From: Holophagaceae bacterium
GTDB taxonomy: Bacteria; Acidobacteriota; Holophagae; Holophagales; Holophagaceae
Assembly (NCBI GenBank): GCA_003165415.1
Contig: PLUC01000235.1
Coordinates: forward strand, 14,813-51,802
Direction of reading: 5' to 3'
DNA: 36,990 nt
Shown here piece by piece: positions 26,237 to 34,801 of this stretch. The position numbers and the translations under genes were made by a program. The notes under the pieces are model-generated. The model searched no databases and was not told the origin of the DNA. It saw nothing but the letters and a program-made list of their open reading frames with translations. Numbering within the stretch: the stretch's first letter is position 1; the number at the start of each line of letters is the position of its first letter.

Positions 26237-27457
26237 CTACGCCTTCTTCTTCAGCCCGGAGCTGATCCGCAGGTACTTCTCGGGCACCACCACGTCGGCG
26301 GAGTGGATGTAGCCCCTGCCGAAGATGTAGGTGTCCTGGAGCAGCATGACGAAGTTGGGCACCCGGACGCCGGTGGTGCCGTCGATGTAGACGGACCCGC
26401 CCCACTTCACGTTGGGGGTGTACTTGGCGAAGGCCTTGAAGATGTCCTGCATGTTGGTCATCTTGGACTTGCCCTCGATGACGTTCATGGCGTGCTGGAC
26501 CAGGCCCACGGTGTCACTGTACTGGAAGGAATAGGACCAGGTGCCCAGACGCCCGGCGGCGCCCTTGGCGATCACCACCTGCTCGATCTTCTTCATGATC
26601 GCGGGAAAGTTGCCCTGCTCGGCCTTGAGGTCGATGCCCAGCGCGCCGGGGAACCCCAGCAGCGGCGAGGGCAGGCTGGCTTCCACCATGACGCCGCCGT
26701 ACTGCACGATCTGGCGGATGAGGGGCTCGGTGTGGGCGTCGTTGGTGGCGTAGAAGGAGGTGTCCTTGCCGTACTTCTTCACCCACTTGGGCACGTTCTC
26801 CAGCAGGTACTGCTGGGCGCCCACCACGCCCACGTCACTGAGCGGGTCCGGGGCGGTCTCGAACACGAACTTGACGCCCAGGTCCTTGCAGGCCTGTTCC
26901 ATGATCATCCGCCGGCGGGTGAGCGGCTCGACGCTCATGTGCCGGGGGAACGAGATGTGCACGAAGGTCTTGCAGCCCAGCTGCTTGGAGGCCCAGATGA
27001 TCCGGTAGCCAGCCGAGACGAAATCGTTGCGCATGATCAGGTCGGCGACCTTGCTGATGACCAGGGGATCCTCGTAGGGCACCGCGCACAGCAGCTTGAT
27101 GTCGGGCCGCATTTCGCGGATCCGCCGGAACCCCTCGGTGGTGCCCGGCACCGCCTGGTTCATGATGATGGCCTTCATGAGCGGATCGTTGGCCAGGGAC
27201 ACCAGCTGGGAGATGGTGGTCTCCTGCTCCGCGTTGAAGTTGTTGGGGAAGGTCAGGTGCTGGATCATGCCCCCGTTCTTCACGTCCCCGTATTCCTTGA
27301 TCATGGCTTCCGCGGCGCGGACCTCGTCCTCGCTCTGGCTCACCGTGCCCGTGACGATGCCGACGTGGTACGGTGCCGCGGCCTGGGCCAGACCGCCGGG
27401 GGCGGCGCAGCACAGGACCAGCGCGGCGCGCGCCAGGGCCTTGCGAATGCTCAACAT
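26237..27457 (-). CDS. DUF3798 periplasmic substrate-binding-like protein
   Basis: 406 residues with a type I signal peptide (about 1-26, ending AQA before APYHVGIV). The mature protein matches DUF3798 (periplasmic-binding-like fold) by YHVGIVTGTVSQSEDE, VHISFPRHMS, FYATNDAHTEPLI and GFPGALGIDL. These positions lie where ligand is bound in ribose/BMP-type binding proteins. No lipobox is present. A strong ribosome site (AAGGAGG) precedes the ATG at 27457. It is the first gene of the importer operon, downstream of a sigma-54 promoter candidate at 27511-27526. Its ligand is unknown; its neighbours point to a peptide. Confidence 0.92.
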   Translation of the reverse strand: MLSIRKALARAALVLCCAAPGGLAQAAAPYHVGIVTGTVSQSEDEVRAAEAMIKEYGDVKNGGMIQHLTFPNNFNAEQETTISQLVSLANDPLMKAIIMNQAVPGTTEGFRRIREMRPDIKLLCAVPYEDPLVISKVADLIMRNDFVSAGYRIIWASKQLGCKTFVHISFPRHMSVEPLTRRRMIMEQACKDLGVKFVFETAPDPLSDVGVVGAQQYLLENVPKWVKKYGKDTSFYATNDAHTEPLIRQIVQYGGVMVEASLPSPLLGFPGALGIDLKAEQGNFPAIMKKIEQVVIAKGAAGRLGTWSYSFQYSDTVGLVQHAMNVIEGKSKMTNMQDIFKAFAKYTPNVKWGGSVYIDGTTGVRVPNFVMLLQDTYIFGRGYIHSADVVVPEKYLRISSGLKKKA

Positions 27458-27510
27458 GGGAGCCTCCTTGAGAGTTCCACCGAAGGATGGATAGGGATGA
27501 GTTGGATCAG

Positions 27511-27526
27511 AGCAATAGTAATGCCA
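27511..27526 (-). promoter_or_regulatory. Sigma-54 promoter candidate for the DUF3798 ABC operon
   Basis: On the minus strand: TGGCAT, five bases (TACTA), TTGCT. The invariant GG (27525-27524) and GC (27513-27512) have the exact -24/-12 spacing. Expected transcription start is near 27500, about 43 bases before the DUF3798 ATG. A sigma-54 activator gene lies 3.5 kb upstream on the same strand. The region behind it (27530-27570) contains an imperfect dyad CCAG-N5-CTCC/GGAG-N5-CTGG that could be an activator site. Confidence 0.72.
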
Positions 27527-27580
27527 AGCGCGCCAGAAGCCAGCGGATCTCCTCCGGGAGCGGTCCTGGCCCAAAAGGCA

Positions 27581-28810
27581 TTAATTAGACATGAAGCGTT
27601 GTTTCCGTTGCAGGGTGTCCATGACGTCCTGCTCGAAGCTGCCCAGCCGTTTCAGCTCATGGTCGCGCACCAGGATCTCGCCCCGGGCCAGGACCGCGTC
27701 GATCTCCAGGTTCCGGTCCAGCAGCACCAGGTCCGCGTCCGCCCCGGCCCGGATCCGGCCCTTGGCCGGTAGCCTGAGGTAGGCCGCGGGGGTGGAGGTG
27801 ATTACCTGGAGGGCCACCTCCAGGGGCACCCCGTACTCTTGCACCCCGCGCCGTACCTCGGCGAACAGGGTGTCCACCTTGCCCACCCCCAGGCCCGCGT
27901 ATTCCCGGGCCGCGTTGAACCGGGGCAGGCTGCCCTGGCCGTCGGAGCTGAAGCTGATGCTGCCCGCGGCCACGCCGGCCTGGAGCAGCTGGGCCAGCAG
28001 GGCGCCGCAGGAGCGGCCCTCCACCGGCTCCGTGCTGGTGGTCAGGTCGATGAAGCGGCCCCGGCCGCCGTCCTGGCGGGCGTAGGCGCTGCCCGCCTCC
28101 AGCAGCCTCTGGTTGCGGTTGATGTGGGTGGGGACGAAGTGCTTGGCCGGGATCTCGGTCTCCCGGAGGATCCGTTCGATCAGGGTCAGCATGCGCTCGC
28201 CGTCGCCCAGGTGGACATTGACGACGCCGGCCTTGCCCGAGAGCATGCCCCCGACCCGGGCATCGGCGGCGATGCGGGCCACTTCGTCGAAGGTGGGCTG
28301 GGACGAGCGGTGGTCGCTCAGGGCGATCTCCCCGACCCCGATCACCTTGTCGATGAGGATCAGGTCGTCCTGCACCGAACCCGTGAGGGTGCGCACCGGC
28401 ACCCGATAGGAGCCGGTGTAGATGTAGGCGGTGACCCCCTCCGCTTCCAGCCCCCGGGCCTTGGCCAGCAGGCTGGCCATGGTCCGGGTGGTGCTGTCGG
28501 TGCCCAGGCAGCCGATCACCGTGGTCACCCCGGCGGTGGTGAGGTCGCTGAGCATGAGCTCCGGGGTCCGGGAGGCGTAGCCCCCTTCCCCGCCGCCGCC
28601 CAGCAGGTGCACGTGGCCGTCGATGAAGCCCGGCACCAGCAGCTTGCCCCGCCCGTCGATGAGTTCCAGCTCGGCCCGGCCCAGGTCCAGGGCGCCCGGG
28701 TCCAGGCAGGCGACCAAGCCGCCGGCGATGAGCACGTCCATGGGCCCCAGGGGTTCGGGCGCATAGACTTCCGCGCCTTGGATCAGCTTCAGGATGGCTG
28801 GACCGCTCAT
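27581..28810 (-). CDS. iadA: Isoaspartyl dipeptidase (beta-aspartyl peptidase)
   Basis: A 409-residue cytoplasmic amidohydrolase that cleaves beta-Asp-X dipeptides. These come from damaged proteins and, in some bacteria, from cyanophycin (beta-Asp-Arg). Metal ligands are in IDGHVHL. Substrate contacts known from E. coli IadA are kept: GGGGEGG, TGSYRVP, SDHRS, THINRN and SSDGQGS. The bridging lysine of the E. coli enzyme (GVKCAISDHR) is replaced in GVGEIALSDHR, where glutamate takes its place with one inserted residue. ATG at 28810 with GGAG just upstream. It lies between the sigma-54 activator and the importer operon and has its own sigma-54 promoter candidate. Confidence 0.94.
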   Translation of the reverse strand: MSGPAILKLIQGAEVYAPEPLGPMDVLIAGGLVACLDPGALDLGRAELELIDGRGKLLVPGFIDGHVHLLGGGGEGGYASRTPELMLSDLTTAGVTTVIGCLGTDSTTRTMASLLAKARGLEAEGVTAYIYTGSYRVPVRTLTGSVQDDLILIDKVIGVGEIALSDHRSSQPTFDEVARIAADARVGGMLSGKAGVVNVHLGDGERMLTLIERILRETEIPAKHFVPTHINRNQRLLEAGSAYARQDGGRGRFIDLTTSTEPVEGRSCGALLAQLLQAGVAAGSISFSSDGQGSLPRFNAAREYAGLGVGKVDTLFAEVRRGVQEYGVPLEVALQVITSTPAAYLRLPAKGRIRAGADADLVLLDRNLEIDAVLARGEILVRDHELKRLGSFEQDVMDTLQRKQRFMSN

Positions 28811-28835
28811 GGGGACTCCGTGGATCCCTGGGTTT

Positions 28836-28851
28836 AGCAAGAACGGGGCCA
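28836..28851 (-). promoter_or_regulatory. Sigma-54 promoter candidate for iadA
   Basis: On the minus strand: TGGCCC, five bases (CGTTC), TTGCT. GG (28850-28849) and GC (28838-28837) have exact -24/-12 spacing. Transcription would start near 28825, about 15 bases before the iadA ATG, leaving room for the GGAG at 28816-28819. It is the second such element in 1.4 kb. Confidence 0.7.
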
Positions 28852-28928
28852 TGATGATTGAGTTATTGAATCAGGCCCACCGCCGGAAGGTCCGGAGAGG
28901 TTGGATCACGGCCCATGGGGATAAGGGG

Positions 28929-30983
28929 TTATAAAACAACCCGTTTACTATCCCGATATCCCATTGCCTCGTCCCACTGATCGGTGACCAGGTGTCCCTT
29001 CCCGGTGAGGGTCGAGCCCTTCCGCCCGGTTCCGGACCGGGTGAGCCCCAGGGCCTCGGAGGTGGCCAGGAGGCCCCGGATCACCCCCTCGGTGAGCTGG
29101 GGCCGGTCGGCGGCGGCCAGCTCGGCCAGGTGGCGCCGGCCGATGCTGCCGAACTCCCGGAACCGGCCCAGCATCCAGACCAGGTCCGCGCCCAGCACCT
29201 CCTGGATCAGCCCCCCGTCCCCGGCGGCCGCCGGCTGCAGCAGGTACTCCGGCAGGTGCTCCATCTCCACCCGCCTGCCCTCCTCCCAGGTGCTGATGAG
29301 GAACTCCACCACGTTCATCAGCTGGCGGATGTTGCCAGGCCAGGCGTAGCCGCAGAGGTGGTCGAAGGTCTCCGGGGTCATGATGGCCAGGGGCCTGGTT
29401 TGCCGGCCGTGGCTGAAGCGGCGGATGAAGCGCTCGATGAGCAGCGGGATGTCCTCCCGGCGCTCGCGCAGGCTGGGCATGCGCAGCGGCACCACACTTA
29501 GCCGGTAGAACAGGTCCTCCCGGAAGCGCCCCTGCTTCACCTCAAGGTTCAGATCCTTGTTGGTGGCGGCGATCACCCGCACGTCCACCGGGACCAGCTT
29601 GCGCCCGCCCACCGGCCGCACCTGGCGCTCCTGCAGCACCCGCAGCAGGCGCACCTGGAACTCCAGCGGGGCGTCGCCGATCTCGTCCAGGAACAGGGTG
29701 CCGCCATGGGCCTCCTCCACCAGGCCCCGGCGCCCGCCCTTGCGCGCCCCGGTGAAGGCCCCCTCCTCGTAGCCGAACAGCTCGCTCTCCAGCAGTCCCA
29801 TGGGAAAGGCCGCGAAGTTCACCGGCACGAATGGCCCCTGCCGGCGCTTGGAGGCGTTGTGGATGGCCTGGGCGAACAGCTCCTTCCCGGTGCCGGTCTC
29901 GCCCTGGATCAGGATGGTGGAATCGCTCTGGGCCACCCGCTGGGCATAGCCTAGCACCCGGTCCATCTGCGGGCTCTTCGACAGGATGTCGTGGAAGGTG
30001 TAGCGGGCCTCGTGCTCGGACTTGCGGGCCTTGCGGCGCAGCTCGTGCTCCAGGGTCTGGATGGTGTGGCTGGTCTCGAACACGTAGAGGTGGCCGGTGA
30101 CCGTCTCGCCCTGCTGTACCGGCCGGGCCCACACCACCATCTCCTGGCCGCCCAGGGTGAGCACCACACTGGATTCCGGGGGCTCCGGCGGCAGCTCCGG
30201 CACCAGCTCCCCCAGGAGCCGGTTGGTCATGGCTTCCGCCGGCCTGCGCAGCACCGTCGCAATGGTCTGGTTGCCGAGGATGATCCTGCCGGCCAGGTCC
30301 GTGTAGAGGATGCCGTTGGGGGCGTAGTCCGCCATCACCTGCAGGATGTCGCGCATGTTCGCGACCCGTTTCCCGGCCCGGTCGATCTCCCGCAGCAGCC
30401 GGGTGATCTCCCGCAGGTGCTGGGACGAGATGGAATCCCCCAGCTGCTCCATCAGGCCCAGCCGCTGGACCAGCTCGACGATGGTGGTGATGTCCGCCAG
30501 GCGCGAGCCGATGTCGATCACCCGTTCCACGCAATCCGGCACCAGGGTCGGCTCGCCGGGGGTGATGGCGATCCCGAGCGGCGGGTAGGACGGAATCCCC
30601 GGATAGTAGGGGTGGTAGACCAGGTGGTCCAGGCCGACCCGCATCAGGTGTTCCATGGCCGAGCGGGTGCTGGCTTCGTAGTCGTTGACCAGCAGCACCT
30701 CCGTGCCGTCGGGCAGGGCCAGCAGGTCCTGGATGCGGGTGTAGTCGATGGCCCGCCGGGCCAGGATGCAGTCCATGCCCGCCCGGATCATGGCGGCCAC
30801 CTCGGGCCGGGTCTTTACCTGCTCCCCGGAGAGCACCGCCACCACCTCCCCGGGCGCGAAATCCAGCCGGTCCTCCAGGCAGTAGCGCTCCACCGCGACC
30901 GTGTCGTGGAAGAAGCGCCGCACATGGGCCACGAGGACATCCCCGGCCAGCTTCCCGATGCTCAGCACCACGACCTTTTTCAT
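28929..30983 (-). CDS. Sigma-54-dependent transcriptional activator with unusual sensor and DNA-binding ends
   Basis: 684 residues. Residues 1-200 form a sensor domain I do not recognise ([20 protein letters not shown]). Residues about 205-300 form a PAS-like domain. Residues about 330-560 form the AAA+ domain, with Walker A GETGTGKE (361-368), the sigma-54 contact loop GAFTGA (408-413), Walker [11 protein letters not shown], and [11 protein letters not shown]. The last 110 residues are not a Fis-type helix-turn-helix; they end in a winged-helix-like pattern ([29 protein letters not shown]). It lies upstream of iadA and the importer operon, each with a sigma-54 promoter candidate, so it is their likely activator. 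I start at the ATG at 30983 rather than at 31154. Confidence 0.93.
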   Translation of the reverse strand: MKKVVVLSIGKLAGDVLVAHVRRFFHDTVAVERYCLEDRLDFAPGEVVAVLSGEQVKTRPEVAAMIRAGMDCILARRAIDYTRIQDLLALPDGTEVLLVNDYEASTRSAMEHLMRVGLDHLVYHPYYPGIPSYPPLGIAITPGEPTLVPDCVERVIDIGSRLADITTIVELVQRLGLMEQLGDSISSQHLREITRLLREIDRAGKRVANMRDILQVMADYAPNGILYTDLAGRIILGNQTIATVLRRPAEAMTNRLLGELVPELPPEPPESSVVLTLGGQEMVVWARPVQQGETVTGHLYVFETSHTIQTLEHELRRKARKSEHEARYTFHDILSKSPQMDRVLGYAQRVAQSDSTILIQGETGTGKELFAQAIHNASKRRQGPFVPVNFAAFPMGLLESELFGYEEGAFTGARKGGRRGLVEEAHGGTLFLDEIGDAPLEFQVRLLRVLQERQVRPVGGRKLVPVDVRVIAATNKDLNLEVKQGRFREDLFYRLSVVPLRMPSLRERREDIPLLIERFIRRFSHGRQTRPLAIMTPETFDHLCGYAWPGNIRQLMNVVEFLISTWEEGRRVEMEHLPEYLLQPAAAGDGGLIQEVLGADLVWMLGRFREFGSIGRRHLAELAAADRPQLTEGVIRGLLATSEALGLTRSGTGRKGSTLTGKGHLVTDQWDEAMGYRDSKRVVL

Positions 30984-30985
30984 GA

Positions 30986-31046
30986 ATTCCGCCCTGTGGA
31001 TCAAGCATGTCATGGCCCGGGCCGTCTCTGGAATATTCCGCCCTGT
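30986..31046 (-). repeat. 12-bp direct repeat upstream of the sigma-54 activator gene
   Basis: ACAGGGCGGAAT (minus strand) occurs twice, at 30986-30997 and 31035-31046, with starts 49 bases apart, just before the activator's ATG. It could be an autoregulatory site. I do not find the same word near the two sigma-54 promoters, which argues against a simple shared activator site. Confidence 0.5.
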
Positions 31047-31129
31047 TGGTTCACCCAAAGGGAGGTGGAGATGGGGGGCCGAACTTAAGGAACGAAGTGT
31101 TCCTGGTCGCGCTTTTCCGAATGGACGAC

Positions 31130-31159
31130 AGCCGTAGCGGAGCAAGCTCCGCAACGGCT
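31130..31159 (-). terminator. Hairpin immediately after the rex stop codon
   Basis: A 14-bp stem with one mismatch (AGCCGTAGCGGAGC, two-base turn, GCTCCGCAACGGCT), one base past the rex stop. There is no T-run. A smaller hairpin, AGGAAC-GAAGT-GTTCCT, lies at 31088-31104. Together they probably separate rex from the sigma-54 activator transcript. Confidence 0.5.
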
Positions 31160-31160
31160 G

Positions 31161-31817
31161 CTAGAATTGCGGCCCCGCGGCCTTGGCCTTTCGCCGCTCT
31201 TCCAGCTTCCGGGAAAAGATCGCCAGGCTCGCGTAGAGTTCCACGTTCTCCACAATGATCTCCTCGGGCAGGTCCAGGGTGATGGGCGCGAAGTTCCAGA
31301 TGGCCTGGAGCCCGCCGCGCACCATGGTCTCGGCGATCTGCTGGGCGCGGTCCGCGGGGACGGTGATGATGCCGATGGCGATGTGCCTTTCCAGGGCCCG
31401 GTGCTCGAACTGGGCCATGGGAAACACCTCCACCCCGTGGACCCTGCCGCCCACTTTCAGGGGGTTGCTGTCAAACGCCGCGACGATGCGGATGCCCGCC
31501 TTCTCGAAATCGGTGTAGCCCAGCAGGGCCGAGCCCAGGTTTCCCGCCCCCACCAGGAAAGCCTCGGAGAAGTTGTTCCAGTTGAGGAAGGCTTCGATGG
31601 AGACCAGCAGGTCCTCCACCCGGTGCCCCACCTTGGGCTTGCCCTGGCTGCCGGTGGCGGCGAGGTCCTTGCGCACCTGGGTGTGGTGGATGCCCAAGTC
31701 CTCGGCCATCTGGGTGGCGGAAATGATCTCCTGGCCGGTGCCCTGAACCCGCCGCAGGTAGTGGTAGTACTTCGGCAGGCGGCGCAGGGTGGGCTCAGGA
31801 ACCGAGGTTGCGGCCAT
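31161..31817 (-). CDS. rex: Redox-sensing transcriptional repressor Rex
   Basis: 218 residues. It senses the NADH/NAD ratio and represses fermentation and respiration genes. The N-terminal winged helix (about 10-85) contains LGIHHTQVRKDLAATG. The NAD-binding Rossmann fold begins with AFLVGAGNLGSALLGY (GxGxxG at 90-95) and AFDSNPLKVG. A C-terminal domain-swap helix (ENVELYASLAIFSRKLEE) is as in Thermus and Bacillus Rex. I found no clear Rex operator (TTGTGAA-N4-TTCACAA) in the neighbouring gaps. Its targets are therefore probably elsewhere. Confidence 0.96.
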   Translation of the reverse strand: MAATSVPEPTLRRLPKYYHYLRRVQGTGQEIISATQMAEDLGIHHTQVRKDLAATGSQGKPKVGHRVEDLLVSIEAFLNWNNFSEAFLVGAGNLGSALLGYTDFEKAGIRIVAAFDSNPLKVGGRVHGVEVFPMAQFEHRALERHIAIGIITVPADRAQQIAETMVRGGLQAIWNFAPITLDLPEEIIVENVELYASLAIFSRKLEERRKAKAAGPQF

Positions 31818-31884
31818 GGTGTTGTCTCCGGAGCGGATTATAGATGAATTTGAGCTTCTCCATCACCGCCCCTGGCGGCGCCGG

Positions 31885-32850
31885 TCACGCCCAGAAGGCG
31901 AAGTTGTTCTTGCCGGTGTTCTTCACCTTGTACATGGCGGCGTCGGCGTAGGAGATGAGCCGTTCGCCTTCTTCGCTGTCCCGGGGGTAGAAACTGATGC
32001 CGATGGAGACGCCGATGGTGCAGGTCAGGTGGTCGAGCTGGAACGGCCGGGACAGGGCCTCGATGATCAGCCGGGCGATGTCCGCGGCGGTGTCCTGGGT
32101 ATGGAGGCCCGGCAGCAGCACGGTGAACTCGTCCCCGCCAATGCGCGCCACGGTGTCCGATTCCCGGACGCATTCCATGAGCCGCTGGCCCACCGCCTTG
32201 AGCAGGCGGTCGCCCAGTTCGTGGCCGTGGGTGTCGTTGACGGCCTTGAAACCGTCCAGGTCCAGATAGAACAGGGCGAGGCCCTCTTCCCTGCGCTTGG
32301 CCAGGGCCTGGGCCTGCTTGAGCCGGTCGTAGAACAGCGTCCGGTTGGGCAACCCGGTCAACTGGTCATGGTGGGCCAGGTTGTCCATGTGGTCCTGCAG
32401 GCGCTTGATCTCGGTGAAGTCCTCCTTGACGCTGACGAAATGGGTGACGACCCCGGCCTCGTCCCGGATAGGGGAGATGGAAGCCAGTTCCCACACCATT
32501 TCGCCGCTCTTGGTGCGGTTGTGGAAGATGCCGTGCCATTCTTCCCCGGCAAGGATGGTGAGCCAAAGCTCCCGGTAGAAGTCGGCGGTGAGGAACCCTC
32601 CCTTCAGGATCCGGGGCGTCTGGCCCAGGACTTCCTCCAGGGTGTACCCGGTCACCTTGCAGAACTTGGGATTCACATATTCAATGATGCCCTCATGGTC
32701 GGTGACGATGATGGACACCGGGCTCTGTTCCACCGCCTTCACCAGGATGCGCAGTCTGGATTCGATGGAGCGCATGTCCTTTTCCCCATCGGGGCCGGTC
32801 AGCAGGCCCTTCTTTCCGCCTTTGGGGAACAGGGGGGACGGATTCGCCAT
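31885..32850 (-). CDS. PAS-GGDEF diguanylate cyclase
   Basis: 321 residues. A PAS domain (about 38-150; ITERNAL motif VTGYTLEEVLGQTPR) is followed by a PAC-like strand and a GGDEF domain (about 160-321). The active site is intact (GGDEF, 238-242), with substrate motifs LTGLPNR and DLDGFKAVND. An inhibitory I-site RESD lies five residues before GGDEF, so the product c-di-GMP should feed back. It is a soluble cytoplasmic cyclase; PAS may bind haem, flavin or a small ligand. ATG at 32850 follows GGGGAT. It is divergent from the Aer-like MCP. Two PilZ proteins in the window could be effectors. Confidence 0.93.
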   Translation of the reverse strand: MANPSPLFPKGGKKGLLTGPDGEKDMRSIESRLRILVKAVEQSPVSIIVTDHEGIIEYVNPKFCKVTGYTLEEVLGQTPRILKGGFLTADFYRELWLTILAGEEWHGIFHNRTKSGEMVWELASISPIRDEAGVVTHFVSVKEDFTEIKRLQDHMDNLAHHDQLTGLPNRTLFYDRLKQAQALAKRREEGLALFYLDLDGFKAVNDTHGHELGDRLLKAVGQRLMECVRESDTVARIGGDEFTVLLPGLHTQDTAADIARLIIEALSRPFQLDHLTCTIGVSIGISFYPRDSEEGERLISYADAAMYKVKNTGKNNFAFWA

Positions 32851-33050
32851 TAATGGATCCCCGGGGATTGAATGTTTGAACCTCTGCTCGACTTGATCAA
32901 CCTGCAGCTTCCCTTCCCAAGTGTCCTTTCCAACCATCCGCGGCGCAGCCACCGGCAAGGCCGGCTTCTTGTACGCGTAATGCGAAATCTTACATTAAGG
33001 ACCCCTCATTCTGTTTGGTTTTTTCGGGTAGATTGTCTTACGGAGACCCC

Positions 33051-34631
33051 ATGAGGAACAATCAGCCCGTTACACTCGTCGAACACCAGCTCCAGGATGG
33101 GGCTTTCATCGTTTCCACCACCGACGCCAAGGGCAACATCACCTTCGTGAACGAGGAGTTCGTGCGCATCAGCGGCTTCCAGCGGGACGAACTGCTGGAC
33201 CAGCCGCACAACTTGGTGCGCCACCCGGACATGCCGCCGGGAGCCTTCGCCGACCTGTGGGCCACGGTCAAGGCCGGCGAGCCCTGGCACGGGCTGGTTA
33301 AGAACCGCTGCAAGAACGGCGACTTCTACTGGGTCGACGCCAACGTGAGCCCGGTCAAGGAAGAAGGCGCCATTGTCGGGTACGTCTCCATCCGCAGCAA
33401 GCCGAGCCGGTGCCAGATCCACGAGGCCGAGCTGATCTATGCCCGCATGAACAAGGGCATGTCCCTGGCGGAAGCCGTCCCCCCCCAGCCCTGGATCCCC
33501 TTCCCGGCCATGTCCTTCGCCGTGCGCATGGGGTTGGCGTTCGGACTGGTCCTCGGCTATTTCCTCCTGCTGCTGCTGACCGTGTACTTCCTGGGCGGGA
33601 ACACGGCCGTCCTGGTCCTGGGCGGCGCGCTGGGGCTCGCCGGCGGGGCCTTCCTGGCGGCCATGATGGTCCGGACCCTGTACCTGCAGATGGGGACCGA
33701 TCCGGCCCGGACCATCGAGCTGCTGAAGCAGGTGGCGGCCGGCGACATGCGGGTGGAGGTGGACACCCGGCCGGGGGACAGCCACAGCGTCCTGGCCATG
33801 GTCCGCGACCTGCAGTCCCGGCTCAAGGGCATGATCAACCGGATCCGCTTCGACGCCCAGCGGGTCGCGGAGGATGCCGGCCAGTTCTCCGACTCCACCC
33901 GCGAAATCTCCGTCACCAGCCAGGAGCTGGCCCGGAACGCCGAGGACCAGCGCAGTTCGGTGGAGCGCATGGCTTCGGCCATGACCGAGCTGTCCGCCTC
34001 CATCCAGGAAGTCTCCACCCATGTGCAGGCCAGCCGCCAGCAGGCCAGCCAGGCGGTGGCGGCCACCGCCGAAGGGGACCGCCAAGGCCAGGCCGCCATG
34101 GCCGCCATGGAAGAAGTGGCCCAGAGCACCGCCCGAGTGGTGCAGGCGGTGAAGGTGATCCAGGAGATCGCCCGCCAGACCAACCTGCTCTCCCTCAACG
34201 CCGCCATCGAGGCGGCCAAGGCCGGGGCCCTGGGCAAGGGCTTCGCGGTGGTGGCGGACGAAGTGCGCAAGCTGGCCGAGCGCAGCGCCCAGGCCGCCCG
34301 GGAGATCGCCACCCTGATCGAGGGCAGCGACCGCGCGGTGGCCCAGGGCCGGGCCACGGTCCAGGAGGCCGTGCAGGCCCTGGCCGAGATCCGGGAGCAC
34401 ATCGGCCAGGTGACCGCCATGTCCATGGAGATCGGGGCCGCGGCCGAAGAGCAGGCCAAGGCCAGCCAGGAAGTGGCCCAGCAGGTGGAACTGGGCGCCC
34501 AGAAGGCCGCCGCCAACGCCAGCGCCAGCGTCGAGCTCTCCGCCACCACCGAGGGCAACGCCCAGACCTCCGGCCAACTCTCCCGCACCGCCGCGGGCCT
34601 CACCGAGCTGGTGGGGAGGTTCAGGACCTGA
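33051..34631 (+). CDS. Aer-like methyl-accepting chemotaxis protein with N-terminal PAS
   Basis: 526 residues. The N-terminal PAS (about 15-120) contains [22 protein letters not shown] and resembles the FAD-binding PAS of the aerotaxis receptor Aer. Two adjacent membrane helices follow at about 160-210, without a periplasmic sensor. After a HAMP-like linker comes the cytoplasmic signalling domain, with its tip in [20 protein letters not shown] and [18 protein letters not shown]. It would signal to CheA/CheW encoded elsewhere. The ATG at 33051 follows GGAGA. A covarying hairpin element lies after its stop, nearer to the next gene. Confidence 0.95.
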   Translation: MRNNQPVTLVEHQLQDGAFIVSTTDAKGNITFVNEEFVRISGFQRDELLDQPHNLVRHPDMPPGAFADLWATVKAGEPWHGLVKNRCKNGDFYWVDANVSPVKEEGAIVGYVSIRSKPSRCQIHEAELIYARMNKGMSLAEAVPPQPWIPFPAMSFAVRMGLAFGLVLGYFLLLLLTVYFLGGNTAVLVLGGALGLAGGAFLAAMMVRTLYLQMGTDPARTIELLKQVAAGDMRVEVDTRPGDSHSVLAMVRDLQSRLKGMINRIRFDAQRVAEDAGQFSDSTREISVTSQELARNAEDQRSSVERMASAMTELSASIQEVSTHVQASRQQASQAVAATAEGDRQGQAAMAAMEEVAQSTARVVQAVKVIQEIARQTNLLSLNAAIEAAKAGALGKGFAVVADEVRKLAERSAQAAREIATLIEGSDRAVAQGRATVQEAVQALAEIREHIGQVTAMSMEIGAAAEEQAKASQEVAQQVELGAQKAAANASASVELSATTEGNAQTSGQLSRTAAGLTELVGRFRT

Positions 34632-34707
34632 AATTTCTTCTGGCGAATGGGCGGCCAAGGAACCCAAGCCGTTGGGTAAAAATAAATCTCGACGTTTCGG
34701 TGCCGGT

Positions 34708-34768
34708 CCGGCATAAAGTGTCGTAACAAAATTACCTGAAAAGCACAGGTAATTTCGTAACGACACTT
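34708..34768 (+). repeat. Dispersed hairpin element, copy 2
   Basis: Left arm 34721-34738 (TCGTAACAAAATTACCTG), seven-base loop, right arm 34746-34763 (CAGGTAATTTCGTAACGA), extended by AAGTG/CACTT pairs. The left flank CCGGCATAAAGT matches copy 1 (1349-1404). The arms keep the same A-A and A-C mismatches as copy 1. Two pairs have changed on both sides (G-C to A-T and A-T to T-A). It ends 33 bases before the ATG of the DUF4412-like gene. Confidence 0.8.
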
Positions 34769-34801
34769 GATCTTTCCACACCATTCGCTATGGAGACCTC
34801 C

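Noticed and set aside
24629-27772. Overlapping long plus-strand frames opposite the ABC ATPase and DUF3798 genes
   Set aside because: Antisense to strongly supported coding genes, with no motifs or ribosome sites.
28922-28945. Terminator over the sigma-54 activator stop (GGGTT ... AACCC)
   Set aside because: Only a five-base stem that overlaps the stop codon, with no T-run.
30995-31015. Third sigma-54-like site upstream of the activator gene
   Set aside because: GG and GC can be paired only with a poor match around -12 (ATGC) and a wrong base pattern at -24; much weaker than the two accepted sites.
31818-31884. Rex operator in the gap upstream of rex
   Set aside because: No TTGTGAA-N4-TTCACAA-like palindrome could be found.
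33006-34784. 592-codon minus-strand frame opposite the chemoreceptor
   Set aside because: Shadow of the MCP; the glycine/leucine/histidine-rich translation has no recognisable domain.
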